Shown piece after piece: positions 1 to 7,379 of a DNA stretch of 64,000 nucleotides. How positions within the stretch are numbered: the first letter of the stretch is position 1; every line of letters begins with the position of its first letter. The stretch covers positions 1,038,858 through 1,102,857 of the forward strand of contig NZ_LT546166.1 of NCBI RefSeq assembly GCF_900078685.2, given 5' to 3'. A program made the position numbers and the translations under genes. The stretch comes from Mycolicibacter icosiumassiliensis. GTDB taxonomy: Bacteria; Actinomycetota; Actinomycetes; Mycobacteriales; Mycobacteriaceae. The notes beneath the pieces are model-generated. The model was not told the DNA's origin, made no database searches, and saw only the letters and a program-made list of their open reading frames with translations.

Positions 1-1
1 C

Positions 2-235
2 GCCGCGGCCTTTCCCGGGGCCGGCCCGGAAGCCGTCGTTGCGGTCGCCGCGGAGAGCGAGAGTGGGCTGCTCAACGACCTGGCACTGGGCAGTCTGGCC
101 GGACGCGCCGCGGGTGTCACCGGGGGAGCAGCCGGACGGGGGGTCGGCGGGGCGACCGGGCTGGCGGCGGCCAGCAAACCCAAGAAGCCGAGCAAGGCCA
201 CGATCATCGTGATTCCCCCGTCGGCAGAGACCTGA
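2..235 (+). CDS. PPE family protein, C-terminal end only
   Basis: The reading frame is open from the left edge of the window to a TGA at 233-235, giving about 77 residues. It contains NDLALGSLAGRA, which matches the C-terminal part of the second PPE protein downstream (SDLALAGLAGRAL), and ends in a hydrophobic ATIIVIPP stretch. The N-terminal PPE domain lies outside the window, so the family call rests on this match and on position just ahead of two tandem PPE genes. PPE proteins are exported by type VII (ESX) systems. The next gene begins within a few bases, which suggests co-transcription. Confidence 0.6.
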   Translation, partial: AAAFPGAGPEAVVAVAAESESGLLNDLALGSLAGRAAGVTGGAAGRGVGGATGLAAASKPKKPSKATIIVIPPSAET

Positions 236-247
236 GCCGTGCCCGGC

Positions 248-1567
248 ATGGACTTCGCAGCGATGCCACCGGAGACCAACTCGCTGCGGATGTATACCGG
301 TCCCGGAACAGGACCAATGCTGGCCGCCGCCGCGGCGTGGCGGGGGCTGGCCGGGGAGCTCGGTGCGGCCGCCTCGGCGTACCAGGCGGCGATCGCCGAC
401 CTGGTCGAGCAGGGCTGGTTCGGCCCGGCTTCGGCGGCGATGGCCGCCGCGGCAAAGCCGTACGCGGACTGGCTTGCCAGCACCGCAGGACTGGCCGAAC
501 ACACCGCGAGCCGACTGATGCTGTCGGTCAACGATTTCGAGCAGGCGTTCGCGGCAACGGTGCCGCCCCCTGCCGTCGCCGCGAATCGCAGCCAGTTAGC
601 GGCCCTACAGGCCGGGAATGTGTTCGGGCAGAACACCGCGGCGATCGCCGAGACCGAAGCCGAGTACGGCCGGATGTGGTTGCAGGACGCGACGGCGATG
701 TACGGCTACGCGGCGCGCTCCGCGGCCGCAACGGCGGTGCAGCCGTTCACGGCGCCCCCGCCGGTGGCCGACCCCGCCGGGCCGCTCGGGCAGGGCGCGA
801 CGGCGACCCAAGCCCAAGCTGGCGGCGCGCACAACCAGCTGTCCCAGCTACTCAGCGCGGTACCCCGGGATTTGCAGGGACTCTCCGGCGGCGGGGGCGC
901 CAATGCGTCGCCGGCGGCCGCGGCGGCGCCGGCCACCGACCCGGTATCACAGGGCGCTTCCTACCTTGAGGCGCTGTCCCGAACGATCTTGCCTGCCAAC
1001 GATGCCAACATCACGACGCTCTACGGAATGGCCCAGTACGCGCGGAATCTCAACACCGACCTCGATATCTCGCAGGCTACCGGCGGCAGGGAGGGATTCG
1101 GCTCCGGCGCAAGGACACTGAGTGCCGCAGAACTGCCCGCTCCAGCCGGAGGCATCCGGCCGGTGGTCGCCGCGAGCACCGGAAACGCCGATGTGGTGGG
1201 CAAACTCGCGGTCCCGCAGACCTGGACCGAGGCGGTGCCCGAGGTCACGATGACCGCCGCCGCGGCACCGGCCACACCGGCGGCGGCCGCGCCCGCGGGC
1301 CATGGCGTCGGGATGGCCGCAGCCGGTGTGGCCGCTACCGGGCGTGCTGGTCGCAAGTCACGGCGTGGCCATCGCCCGGATCGTCACACCGAGCGGATCG
1401 CCGGGGAACTCACCGGTTCGGAAGAGGTTCGGCACTGGCACGCCGAGTCCGGCGGGCTCAAGAATCTGCTGGGCCAGGTCTCCGGAACCCCGGGCGTCCA
1501 CGAGGTGTACTTCGACTCCGACGAGCCGGACCCGCCCGGGCCCGGGCCACAGCACGGCCGGGGGTGA
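248..1567 (+). CDS. PPE family protein, SVP-like subgroup, with C-terminal extension
   Basis: About 439 residues. The N-terminus MDFAAMPPE with the WxG-type turn GWFGPAS (W near residue 57) is the hallmark of the PPE helical domain, which pairs with a PE protein for ESX secretion. Near residue 320 the motif KLAVPQTW corresponds to the GxxSVPxxW signature of the SVP subgroup, with S replaced by A. After an Ala/Pro-rich linker comes an unusual tail (about residues 383-430) containing VRHWHAE and GTPGVHEVYFD. It resembles the tail of the next PPE protein and the C-terminus of MgtC. I chose the ATG at 248 because family members begin MDF; an in-frame GTG at 239 is possible. No PE gene is visible in the window. 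The precise function is unknown. Confidence 0.9.
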   Translation: MDFAAMPPETNSLRMYTGPGTGPMLAAAAAWRGLAGELGAAASAYQAAIADLVEQGWFGPASAAMAAAAKPYADWLASTAGLAEHTASRLMLSVNDFEQAFAATVPPPAVAANRSQLAALQAGNVFGQNTAAIAETEAEYGRMWLQDATAMYGYAARSAAATAVQPFTAPPPVADPAGPLGQGATATQAQAGGAHNQLSQLLSAVPRDLQGLSGGGGANASPAAAAAPATDPVSQGASYLEALSRTILPANDANITTLYGMAQYARNLNTDLDISQATGGREGFGSGARTLSAAELPAPAGGIRPVVAASTGNADVVGKLAVPQTWTEAVPEVTMTAAAAPATPAAAAPAGHGVGMAAAGVAATGRAGRKSRRGHRPDRHTERIAGELTGSEEVRHWHAESGGLKNLLGQVSGTPGVHEVYFDSDEPDPPGPGPQHGRG

Positions 1568-1572
1568 CTGGG

Positions 1573-2907
1573 ATGGATTTCGCCGCGCTGGCGCCGGAGG
1601 TGATCTCCGGACGCATGTACGCCGGGCCGGGCTCGGGGTCGATGATGTCCGCTGCGGCAGCGTGGGCGCGTCTGGCCGCCGAAACCGGCTCGGCCGCCAG
1701 GGGTTACCAGTCAGCGCTGACGCATCTGACCGACGAGGGGTGGCTGGGACCGGCGTCGCAAGCAATGGCCGCCGCCGCGACGCCGTACGTGGCCTGGCTC
1801 GACGCTACCGCGGCGTTGGCCGAGCAGACCGCCACCCGGGCCACCGCGGCCGCGGCGGCTTTCGACGAAGCCTTGGCGGCCGTGGTGCCACCGCCGGTGA
1901 TCGCAGCGAACCGCGCCACGCTGGCGGGGCTGGTCGCGACGAACCTGGTCGGCCAGAACAGCGCGGCGATCGCGGCGCTGGAAGCCGAGTACGCACAACA
2001 ATGGGTCCAGGATGCGGCGGCAATGTATGGCTACGCGGCCCGATCGGCGGCCGCGACCGCCCTGACACCGTTCACCGAACCGCCGGCCACCAGCAACCCA
2101 GCAGGTTCGGGTGGGCAGGCGGCCGCCGTCGCCGAGGCGAGCGGCGGCAGCGTGCACACCCAGCTGTCGCAGTTGATCACCGCAATTCCGCAGGCGTTGA
2201 ACGGGTTTGGTCCGGCGGCCGGCGTTGCGGCGGCGTCGGCGCAACCCGCGCAGACTACGGCGCTGTCGTTCACGCAGGTCGTCTCGTACGCCGAGCTGGT
2301 GGCGAAAAGCATCGTGCCGTTCAACGATGCCCTGATTTCGATCCTCTACGGCATGGGCCAGTACGCCCGCAATCTCGCCACCGACCTGGACATCGCCGCG
2401 GCCACCGGCGGGCAGGCAGGGTTCGGTTCTGGGGCATTGATCGCCTTCGAACCGCCCGTAGCGGCCGGCTCTGGGCCGCCGTCGGCGGGACTGGGCAACG
2501 CCGCCACCGTCGGCAGACTCAGCGTTCCGCCGAACTGGGTGACGACGGCACCGGTGGCCAAGGTAGCCGCCGCGGTGTTGCCGAGCGCCGGGCTGGCGGC
2601 TGCACCGGCGGCCGGGATCCCCGCCGGCGTGTTCAGCGACCTGGCGTTGGCCGGTCTGGCTGGGCGAGCTCTGACCGGCGCCGCTCCGCAGAGCCGCCCC
2701 GCCGCGGCGATGAACGGCAACGCGCAGAGCAGGCTGGAACGCCTGGTCACGGAGCTGGCCGGCACCACCGACGTGCAGCACTGGCACGTCGACCCGAGCC
2801 GCCTCGACGATCTGCTCGAGGAACTCGCCGAACAACCCGGCGTGCACGCCGTACACGTCAACCCGGACGGGCAGAACAGCCCCGGACCCGACCGGCAGCC
2901 GGGCTGA
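1573..2907 (+). CDS. PPE family protein, SVP subgroup, with C-terminal extension
   Basis: About 444 residues, starting MDFAALAPE with GWLGPAS as the WxG turn and a GRLSVPPNW motif that fits the SVP subgroup. The tail (about residues 385-435) holds RLERLVTELAG..VQHWHVD and then LEELAEQPGVHAVHV, a duplicated unit shared with the upstream PPE protein and the MgtC C-terminus. The start is ATG 1573, with a G-rich stretch (1559-1566) suitably placed as a ribosome binding site. A GTG at 1564 overlaps the previous stop as GTGA, so translational coupling is possible. The three consecutive PPE frames (2-235, 248-1567, 1573-2907) are tightly packed and probably form one transcript that ends before the riboswitch leader. 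Confidence 0.9.
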   Translation: MDFAALAPEVISGRMYAGPGSGSMMSAAAAWARLAAETGSAARGYQSALTHLTDEGWLGPASQAMAAAATPYVAWLDATAALAEQTATRATAAAAAFDEALAAVVPPPVIAANRATLAGLVATNLVGQNSAAIAALEAEYAQQWVQDAAAMYGYAARSAAATALTPFTEPPATSNPAGSGGQAAAVAEASGGSVHTQLSQLITAIPQALNGFGPAAGVAAASAQPAQTTALSFTQVVSYAELVAKSIVPFNDALISILYGMGQYARNLATDLDIAAATGGQAGFGSGALIAFEPPVAAGSGPPSAGLGNAATVGRLSVPPNWVTTAPVAKVAAAVLPSAGLAAAPAAGIPAGVFSDLALAGLAGRALTGAAPQSRPAAAMNGNAQSRLERLVTELAGTTDVQHWHVDPSRLDDLLEELAEQPGVHAVHVNPDGQNSPGPDRQPG

Positions 2908-2995
2908 CGCCGGGTCCGATTAGCGGTCGGGACAGGTCATTTGGCCGGCCGCACCGGCCGTAGCGGAATGCCTGCATGCGACGCACCGCGGCCGA

Positions 2996-3027
2996 TTGAC
3001 CCTGTCACCCCACTGGTGCACTATGGT
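2996..3027 (+). promoter_or_regulatory. Probable promoter of the M-box leader transcript
   Basis: A TTGACC element at 2996-3001 is followed 17 bases later by CACTAT (3019-3024). A TATGGT (3022-3027) overlaps it and is an alternative -10 box. Either would start transcription near 3031-3035, directly before the first conserved bases of the M-box. The assignment is by motif and position only. Confidence 0.45.
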
Positions 3028-3035
3028 TAAGCAAG

Positions 3036-3212
3036 CACCTCGTTAGGTGAGGCGTCTGCACGGATATAGGCCACTGACCCCGAACGTCGAAAGACGCCCC
3101 GGGTCAGGACAGCTCTTCCCGGATTAAGGGTTGAGCCCAAGTGGCTTCCGGGTTTGCACATTTGCGCAGGCCAGGACACGCCGTGCAGTGCCGAAGCTCT
3201 GACGAGAGGGGT
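3036..3212 (+). ncRNA. M-box (ykoK leader) Mg2+ riboswitch
   Basis: The segment contains the conserved M-box landmarks in order: CTCGTTAGGTGAGGC (3039-3053), a GACCC...GTCGAAAGACG...GGGTCA hairpin (about 3076-3107) and CAGTGCCGAAGCTCT (3186-3200). CTCGT (3039-3043) can pair with ACGAG (3202-3206) to close the element. M-box RNAs bind Mg2+ and switch off downstream Mg2+-stress genes when Mg2+ is plentiful. Here the element lies about 440 bases ahead of a PPE gene and mgtC, which fits Mg2+ starvation control. Recognition is from memory of the consensus, not a covariance search. Confidence 0.88.
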
Positions 3213-3237
3213 GCGTATCCCGGTCGTTGCCGGGTTA

Positions 3238-3296
3238 CTTCACCTCGTCGTGCATACGTGCAGGCACCCGCGCGTGCCCAGGCCGAGAGGAGGTGA
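3238..3296 (+). promoter_or_regulatory. Candidate expression platform: switching pairings around a Shine-Dalgarno
   Basis: CACCTC at 3241-3246 can pair with GAGGTG at 3290-3295 and so hide the very strong ribosome binding site AGGAGGTGA (3288-3296). The same bases, CTTCACCT (3238-3245), can instead pair over 8 bp with AGGTGAGG (3045-3052) in the conserved 5' strand of the M-box. The two pairings exclude each other. A GGCAC/GTGCC hairpin lies between them (3263-3278). Pairings were read by eye and no folding energy was computed. Confidence 0.5.
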
Positions 3297-3304
3297 GAGC
3301 GACA

Positions 3305-3379
3305 TTGAGTCCGAGTGATAGTTCCTATCCGAGATCGATGTTCGTCTCCTTCGATCTCGGTACTGCTTTCACCATCTGA
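3305..3379 (+). CDS. Putative leader peptide (24 residues) downstream of the M-box
   Basis: A TTG start at 3305 lies 8 bases after AGGAGGTGA (3288-3296), one of the strongest Shine-Dalgarno sequences in the window, and opens a 24-codon frame ending in TGA at 3377-3379. The peptide begins MSPSDSSYPRS and ends SFDLGTAFTI. It matches nothing I recognise and is not the classic proline-rich MgtL or MgtP peptide. Its place between the riboswitch and a terminator-like hairpin suggests a regulatory rather than a structural role. The small size and non-ATG start make the call uncertain. Confidence 0.45.
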   Translation: MSPSDSSYPRSMFVSFDLGTAFTI

Positions 3380-3403
3380 TTCGCACCGGCGCTGAACTCG
3401 TCG

Positions 3404-3440
3404 ACTGGCGTACCTTTCCGCATTGGAGGGCGCCAGTTTT
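3404..3440 (+). terminator. Terminator-like hairpin in the PPE-mgtC leader
   Basis: ACTGGCG (3404-3410) pairs with CGCCAGT (3431-3437). Inside, CCTTTC (3413-3418) pairs with GGAGGG (3425-3430), with two wobble pairs, leaving a 6-base loop. The stem runs into TTTT (3437-3440). This is a good candidate intrinsic terminator 25 bases past the leader-peptide stop and more than 200 bases before the PPE start, where it could attenuate transcription. I see nothing else convincing between 3441 and 3640. Confidence 0.5.
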
Positions 3441-3653
3441 CGGCATGCCCTGAAATCGATTGGTAGCTCGGCTTTTTCGTCGGGCGGGTGATCGGCTCGG
3501 CATGAGCGGCTCCGGCATGTCGCCACGACCGCTGTCCCGATCTCCTGCCGTCCGGAATACGGCTGCAACGCATATCGGGCACCGGACCTTGCCTGCACAT
3601 CCCACAAAGACCCGCCATTCGTGGCCGAAAAACCACCAAAAAGGAGCAATGCC

Positions 3654-4895
3654 ATGGACTTTGGAGCATTTTCACCGGAAATCAACTCAGCACGTATCTA
3701 CACCGGCCCCGGTTCGGGGCCGATGATGGCTGCCGCGGCGGCCTGGGACAAGATGGCCGCCGAACTCAGCTCGGCCGAGGCCGCCTACCAGGGCGTCATC
3801 AACGGACTCGTCAGCGAAGGCTGGATGGGGCCGGCCTCCAACGCGATGGCCGCCGCGGCCACCCCCTACGCGGTGTGGATGGGCACCACCGCCGCCCAGG
3901 TAGAGCAGGCCGCCATGCAGGCCAAGGCGGCGGCGGCGGCGTTCGACGCGGCCTACGCGATGACGGTTCCACCGCCGCTGATCGTCGCCAACCGGTCCCA
4001 ACTCGCAGCGCTCGTGGCGACCAACTTCCTCGGTCAGAACGCTGCGGCGATTGCGGCCACCGAGGCGCAGTACGGCCAGATGTGGGCCCAGGACGCCGCC
4101 GCGATGTACGGCTACGCGGCGTCGTCGGCGGTGGCCACCAAGGTCACGCCGTTCACCGCACCGCATGAGGTCGTCGACCCGTCGGCTCAGAGTGCGCAGC
4201 AGGCGGCGACCGCTCAGGCTAACGGCACGGCGGCGTCGTCCAACGCGCAATCCGCGCTGTCCCAAGCGCTTACGAACACACCGACCACGCTGCAAAGTCT
4301 TGCGTCGCCGATGCAGGGCGCGGCCGAAGGAAGCCCCGTCACGCCGGGCACCATCCTCACCAACCTGGCCGGTGAGTTCGGTCTGCAACCCGGCGATCTG
4401 GCGAACGGAGCCACCAACCTGATGAGCAGCTCGTTCAGCCCGATGGGCGCGGCTGCGATTTCCAGCTTCGCTGCCGACATGGCGGTGGTGCGTGGTGCTG
4501 CTATCGCCGCCGGTGACCCGCTGGGCTTGGGCGCGGTCGACCCGTTCACGCCGATGCTCGGTGGGCTGGGCGTTGGATTGGGCGGCGGAATGCACGGCCT
4601 GGGCGCCGGGTTGGGTGGTCTGGGCACTGCCTCGGCAAGCATGGGCCACGCCGCGTCGGTCGGGGCAATGTCGGTGCCGCAGTCGTGGGCCGCCGCCGTT
4701 CCGGCTACCGCAGCGCCGGGCAGCTCGGTCGCGGCCACCGGGTGGACGGTCGCCGCGCACGCTCCGGAGGCCGGTGCCGCCGGGATGCCCGGGGTGCCGC
4801 TGGCGGGCGCCGGGCAGGGCCGCAACTACGGCTTCGCTGCCCCGCGGTACGGCTTCAAACCCACGGTGATGGCTCGGCCGGTAGTCGCCGGCTAG
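3654..4895 (+). CDS. PPE family protein, SVP subgroup, Mg2+-riboswitch controlled
   Basis: About 413 residues. It begins MDFGAFSPEINSARIY, has the WxG turn GWMGPAS, a GAMSVPQSW motif (SVP subgroup) and ends in the common PPE tail PTVMARPVVAG; it lacks the MgtC-like tail of the two upstream PPE proteins. The ATG at 3654 is preceded by AAGGAG (3641-3646) at ideal spacing, which rules out the in-frame GTG at 3621. Gly-rich residues near 300-330 (GLGVGLGGG) resemble a linker. mgtC follows after 21 bases, so the two are likely one operon under the M-box leader. PPE proteins are exported through ESX systems and some act as outer-membrane nutrient channels. A role in Mg2+ acquisition is an inference from context. 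Confidence 0.93.
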   Translation: MDFGAFSPEINSARIYTGPGSGPMMAAAAAWDKMAAELSSAEAAYQGVINGLVSEGWMGPASNAMAAAATPYAVWMGTTAAQVEQAAMQAKAAAAAFDAAYAMTVPPPLIVANRSQLAALVATNFLGQNAAAIAATEAQYGQMWAQDAAAMYGYAASSAVATKVTPFTAPHEVVDPSAQSAQQAATAQANGTAASSNAQSALSQALTNTPTTLQSLASPMQGAAEGSPVTPGTILTNLAGEFGLQPGDLANGATNLMSSSFSPMGAAAISSFAADMAVVRGAAIAAGDPLGLGAVDPFTPMLGGLGVGLGGGMHGLGAGLGGLGTASASMGHAASVGAMSVPQSWAAAVPATAAPGSSVAATGWTVAAHAPEAGAAGMPGVPLAGAGQGRNYGFAAPRYGFKPTVMARPVVAG

Positions 4896-4916
4896 GCATG
4901 TGTCATCGTTGAAGTC

Positions 4917-5627
4917 ATGCAGACGCTGAGCGTCGCCGAGTTCACGTTGCGACTGGCTGTCGGGCTGGGCTGCGGTGCACTGATCGGGCTGGAAAGGCAG
5001 TGGCGTGCGCGAATGGCCGGGCTGCGCACCAACGCGCTCGTCGCCGCCGGTGCGACGCTGTTCGTGCTGTACGCCGTCGGCGTGGAACCCGGCTCGACCC
5101 GGGTCGCGTCGTACGTGGTGTCGGGGGTGGGTTTCCTCGGCGGTGGGGTGATCCTGCGCGAGGGATTCAACGTACGCGGCTTGAATACCGCGGCCACCCT
5201 GTGGTGCTCGGCGGCCGTGGGCGTGCTGGCGGCAGCGGGGCACCTATCGTTCGCACTGATCGGGACCGGCGCGATCGTCGGCACCCATCTGCTGCTGCGG
5301 CCGCTGGGTCGGCTCATCGACCGTGACCAGCACGTGGAGGAGGACGAACCGCAGTCGCCGTATGAGGTGCAGGTGATCTGCCGGCCGAAGTCCGAGAAAT
5401 ACCTGCGTGCCCAGATCGTGCAACACACCGCCAGTAACGACCTGATTCTGCGGGGGATTCACACCGTTCGCGCCGGCGAAGACAGCATCGCACTCACCGC
5501 GTCCATGCTGTCGGACGGCCGGGCGCCGGAGCGGCTTGAGCGACTGGTCGGCGAGCTGTCCCTGCAGCCGGGCGTCTACGCGGTGCAGTGGCACGCCGAG
5601 GATCAGTCGTCGTTGTCATCGGACTGA
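4917..5627 (+). CDS. mgtC: MgtC family protein, Mg2+-limitation and virulence factor
   Basis: About 236 residues. The N-terminal half carries the MgtC signature: GCGALIGLERQWR with R/K-rich loops, GLRTNALVAAGATLFVL, GVGFLGGGVILREG and VRGLNTAATLWC, forming about five membrane segments. The C-terminal cytoplasmic part (about residues 145-236) is the ACT-like domain seen in long MgtC proteins and ends with LVGELSLQPGVYAVQWHAED. MgtC supports growth at low Mg2+ and inside macrophages; it is not itself a proven transporter and can modulate ATP synthase. It lies 21 bases after the PPE gene and shares its M-box leader. Confidence 0.95.
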   Translation: MQTLSVAEFTLRLAVGLGCGALIGLERQWRARMAGLRTNALVAAGATLFVLYAVGVEPGSTRVASYVVSGVGFLGGGVILREGFNVRGLNTAATLWCSAAVGVLAAAGHLSFALIGTGAIVGTHLLLRPLGRLIDRDQHVEEDEPQSPYEVQVICRPKSEKYLRAQIVQHTASNDLILRGIHTVRAGEDSIALTASMLSDGRAPERLERLVGELSLQPGVYAVQWHAEDQSSLSSD

Positions 5628-5667
5628 TGGCGGGTGCATCTAGGCTGATGTTCCGGAGGTAACGACG

Positions 5668-6594
5668 GTGGATGCGCTCGCGGGTGTGTGGTCGGCGTTG
5701 CCCGGGCCGATGCGTGACCCGGTTATATTCGCCGTGCCTTTTTTCCTGCTGCTGCTGAGCCTGGAATGGTTCGCCGCGCGCAAACTCGAACAGTTCGAAG
5801 CAGAACGCGTACCACCCTCGGGCGCCTATCGCCGCGCGGACGCCTGGGCGAGCATCTCGATGGGCCTGGTGTCCATGGCCACCACCGCCGGGTGGAAATT
5901 CATCGCGCTGCTCGGTTACGCGGCGATCTATACGTATGTGGCGCCATGGCAGCTGTCGCCCGCGCGCTGGTACACCTGGGTAATCGCCCTCGTCGGCGTG
6001 GACCTGCTCTACTACACCTACCACCGCATCGCGCATCGGATCCGATTGATCTGGGCGACCCATCAGGCGCATCACTCCAGTCGCTACTTCAACTTTGCCA
6101 CCGCGCTGCGCCAGAAGTGGAACAACAGTGGCGAGATCTTGATATGGATTCCGTTGCCGCTGTTGGGTATTCCGCCGTGGATGGTGTTCGCCAGCTTTTC
6201 GGTGAGCCTGGTCTACCAGTTCTGGGTACACACCGAACGGATCGGCAAGCTGCCGCGGGCAGTCGAGTTCGTCTTCAACACTCCGTCGCATCACCGGGTG
6301 CACCACGGCATGGACCCGGAGTACCTGGACAAGAACTACGGCGGAATTCTCATCATCTGGGATCGGATGTTTGGCAGCTTCGCCCCCGAGCGGTTCCGGC
6401 CGCACTACGGGCTGACCAAGCCGGTCGACACCTTCAACATCGTGACCCTGCAATTCCACGAGTACACCTCGATCATCGCCGATGTGCGCGGCGCGACCCG
6501 GTGGCGTGACCGGATGGGGTACATCTTCGGGCCGCCCGGCTGGCAGCCCGTCGCCCCGGAAACGGTCGTCGCTCGGCTACCGAGATTGCCCTGA
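5668..6594 (+). CDS. Sterol desaturase / fatty acid hydroxylase family membrane protein
   Basis: About 308 residues. The di-iron histidine boxes of the family are present: HRIAH (near residue 118), HQAHH (near 133) and HRVHH (near 211), with hydrophobic segments between them. Such enzymes use O2 at a membrane-embedded di-iron site to hydroxylate or desaturate lipids or sterols. The equivalent M. tuberculosis gene (Rv1814) is annotated as a C-5 sterol desaturase, but the substrate cannot be told from sequence. The GTG start at 5668 has GGAGGT at 5655-5660. It sits 40 bases after mgtC and may be part of that Mg2+-responsive transcript. Confidence 0.88.
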   Translation: MDALAGVWSALPGPMRDPVIFAVPFFLLLLSLEWFAARKLEQFEAERVPPSGAYRRADAWASISMGLVSMATTAGWKFIALLGYAAIYTYVAPWQLSPARWYTWVIALVGVDLLYYTYHRIAHRIRLIWATHQAHHSSRYFNFATALRQKWNNSGEILIWIPLPLLGIPPWMVFASFSVSLVYQFWVHTERIGKLPRAVEFVFNTPSHHRVHHGMDPEYLDKNYGGILIIWDRMFGSFAPERFRPHYGLTKPVDTFNIVTLQFHEYTSIIADVRGATRWRDRMGYIFGPPGWQPVAPETVVARLPRLP

Positions 6595-6702
6595 CGTAAT
6601 GAGGGCGCACCGGCGGGTGTTCGCCTAGGCTGACTAACGTCGCATCCGAGCGACAACGCCCCGGCGAGTTAGGTCGCGGCGTGCCGATGAGAAGGGGACA
6701 AC

Positions 6703-7263
6703 GTGGCACAGAGCTTGGGAGACACGCTCACCGCAGGAAAGAAGCTCGTCAAGGGCGAGTCGCTGACCTCCAACAACGGGGCGTACACCCTGACGTTGCA
6801 GGAGGACGGCAACCTGGTGTTGGCGGCGCGGGGCAAAGCCGTCTGGGCGTCGGGCACCAACGGCAACGACGTGGTGCGTGCCGAGGTGCAGACGGACGGA
6901 AACTTCGTGCTGTACACCGCCGACAAGCCGATTTGGCACACCGACACCAAGGGCAAGAAGGACGCCAAGCTGGTTCTGCAGGACGACCGCAACCTGGTGC
7001 TCTACGCGGCCGACGGCGCGGCCTGGTCCACCAAGACCGAGACCGACGCTCCGCCGCCCGAGGAGCCCAAGGCTGAAGAGGCTCCGGCTCCCGTGGAGGA
7101 GGCGCCCGCGGCACGCACCTACACCGTGGTCGCCGGCGACACCCTGTTCGCCATCGCCGAGCGGTTCTACGGTGACGGCAACAAGTACCCGCAGATCGCG
7201 GAGGCCAGCGGTATCGCCAACCCTGACCTGATCCACCCCGGTCAGGAGCTGACGATCCCCTGA
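6703..7263 (+). CDS. Bulb-type (monocot mannose-binding) lectin domain plus LysM domain protein
   Basis: About 186 residues. Residues 1-110 contain three B-lectin motifs of the type QxDxNxVx[10 protein letters not shown] (final Tyr lost), QTDGNFVLY and QDDRNLVLY. An acidic Pro/Glu-rich linker (about 112-134) leads to a C-terminal LysM domain (about 137-186, [20 protein letters not shown]...[10 protein letters not shown]), which usually binds peptidoglycan. The combination suggests a cell-envelope mannose-binding protein; a similar lectin is known in M. smegmatis. No signal peptide is visible, so its route to the surface is unclear. GTG start with GAAGGGG upstream. Confidence 0.9.
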   Translation: MAQSLGDTLTAGKKLVKGESLTSNNGAYTLTLQEDGNLVLAARGKAVWASGTNGNDVVRAEVQTDGNFVLYTADKPIWHTDTKGKKDAKLVLQDDRNLVLYAADGAAWSTKTETDAPPPEEPKAEEAPAPVEEAPAARTYTVVAGDTLFAIAERFYGDGNKYPQIAEASGIANPDLIHPGQELTIP

Positions 7264-7280
7264 TCGCCGCGCAACGCCAA

Positions 7281-7317
7281 CGCGGCGGCCCGGATCCCCT
7301 GTGGCCGGGCCGCCGCG
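7281..7317. terminator. Perfect 13-bp inverted repeat, probable terminator
   Basis: CGCGGCGGCCCGG (7281-7293) is followed after an 11-base loop by its exact reverse complement (7305-7317). It begins about 18 bases after the lectin gene stop. There is no U-tract, as is common for mycobacterial hairpin terminators. Confidence 0.5.
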
Positions 7318-7379
7318 CTGTGCGACCGTGGCTTGGTCCGGCTGGACCGAAACCGGCCCACAACGATAGGAGTCGACGG

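Noticed and set aside
1302..2963. A long plus-strand open frame overlapping both PPE genes in another frame
   Set aside because: Its translation is Arg/Gly-rich low-complexity typical of a GC-rich shadow frame, and both overlapped frames are clear PPE proteins.
3104..3685. Minus-strand open frame across the PPE-mgtC leader
   Set aside because: It is antisense to the M-box and leader, has no plausible domain, and its start region overlaps the PPE coding start.
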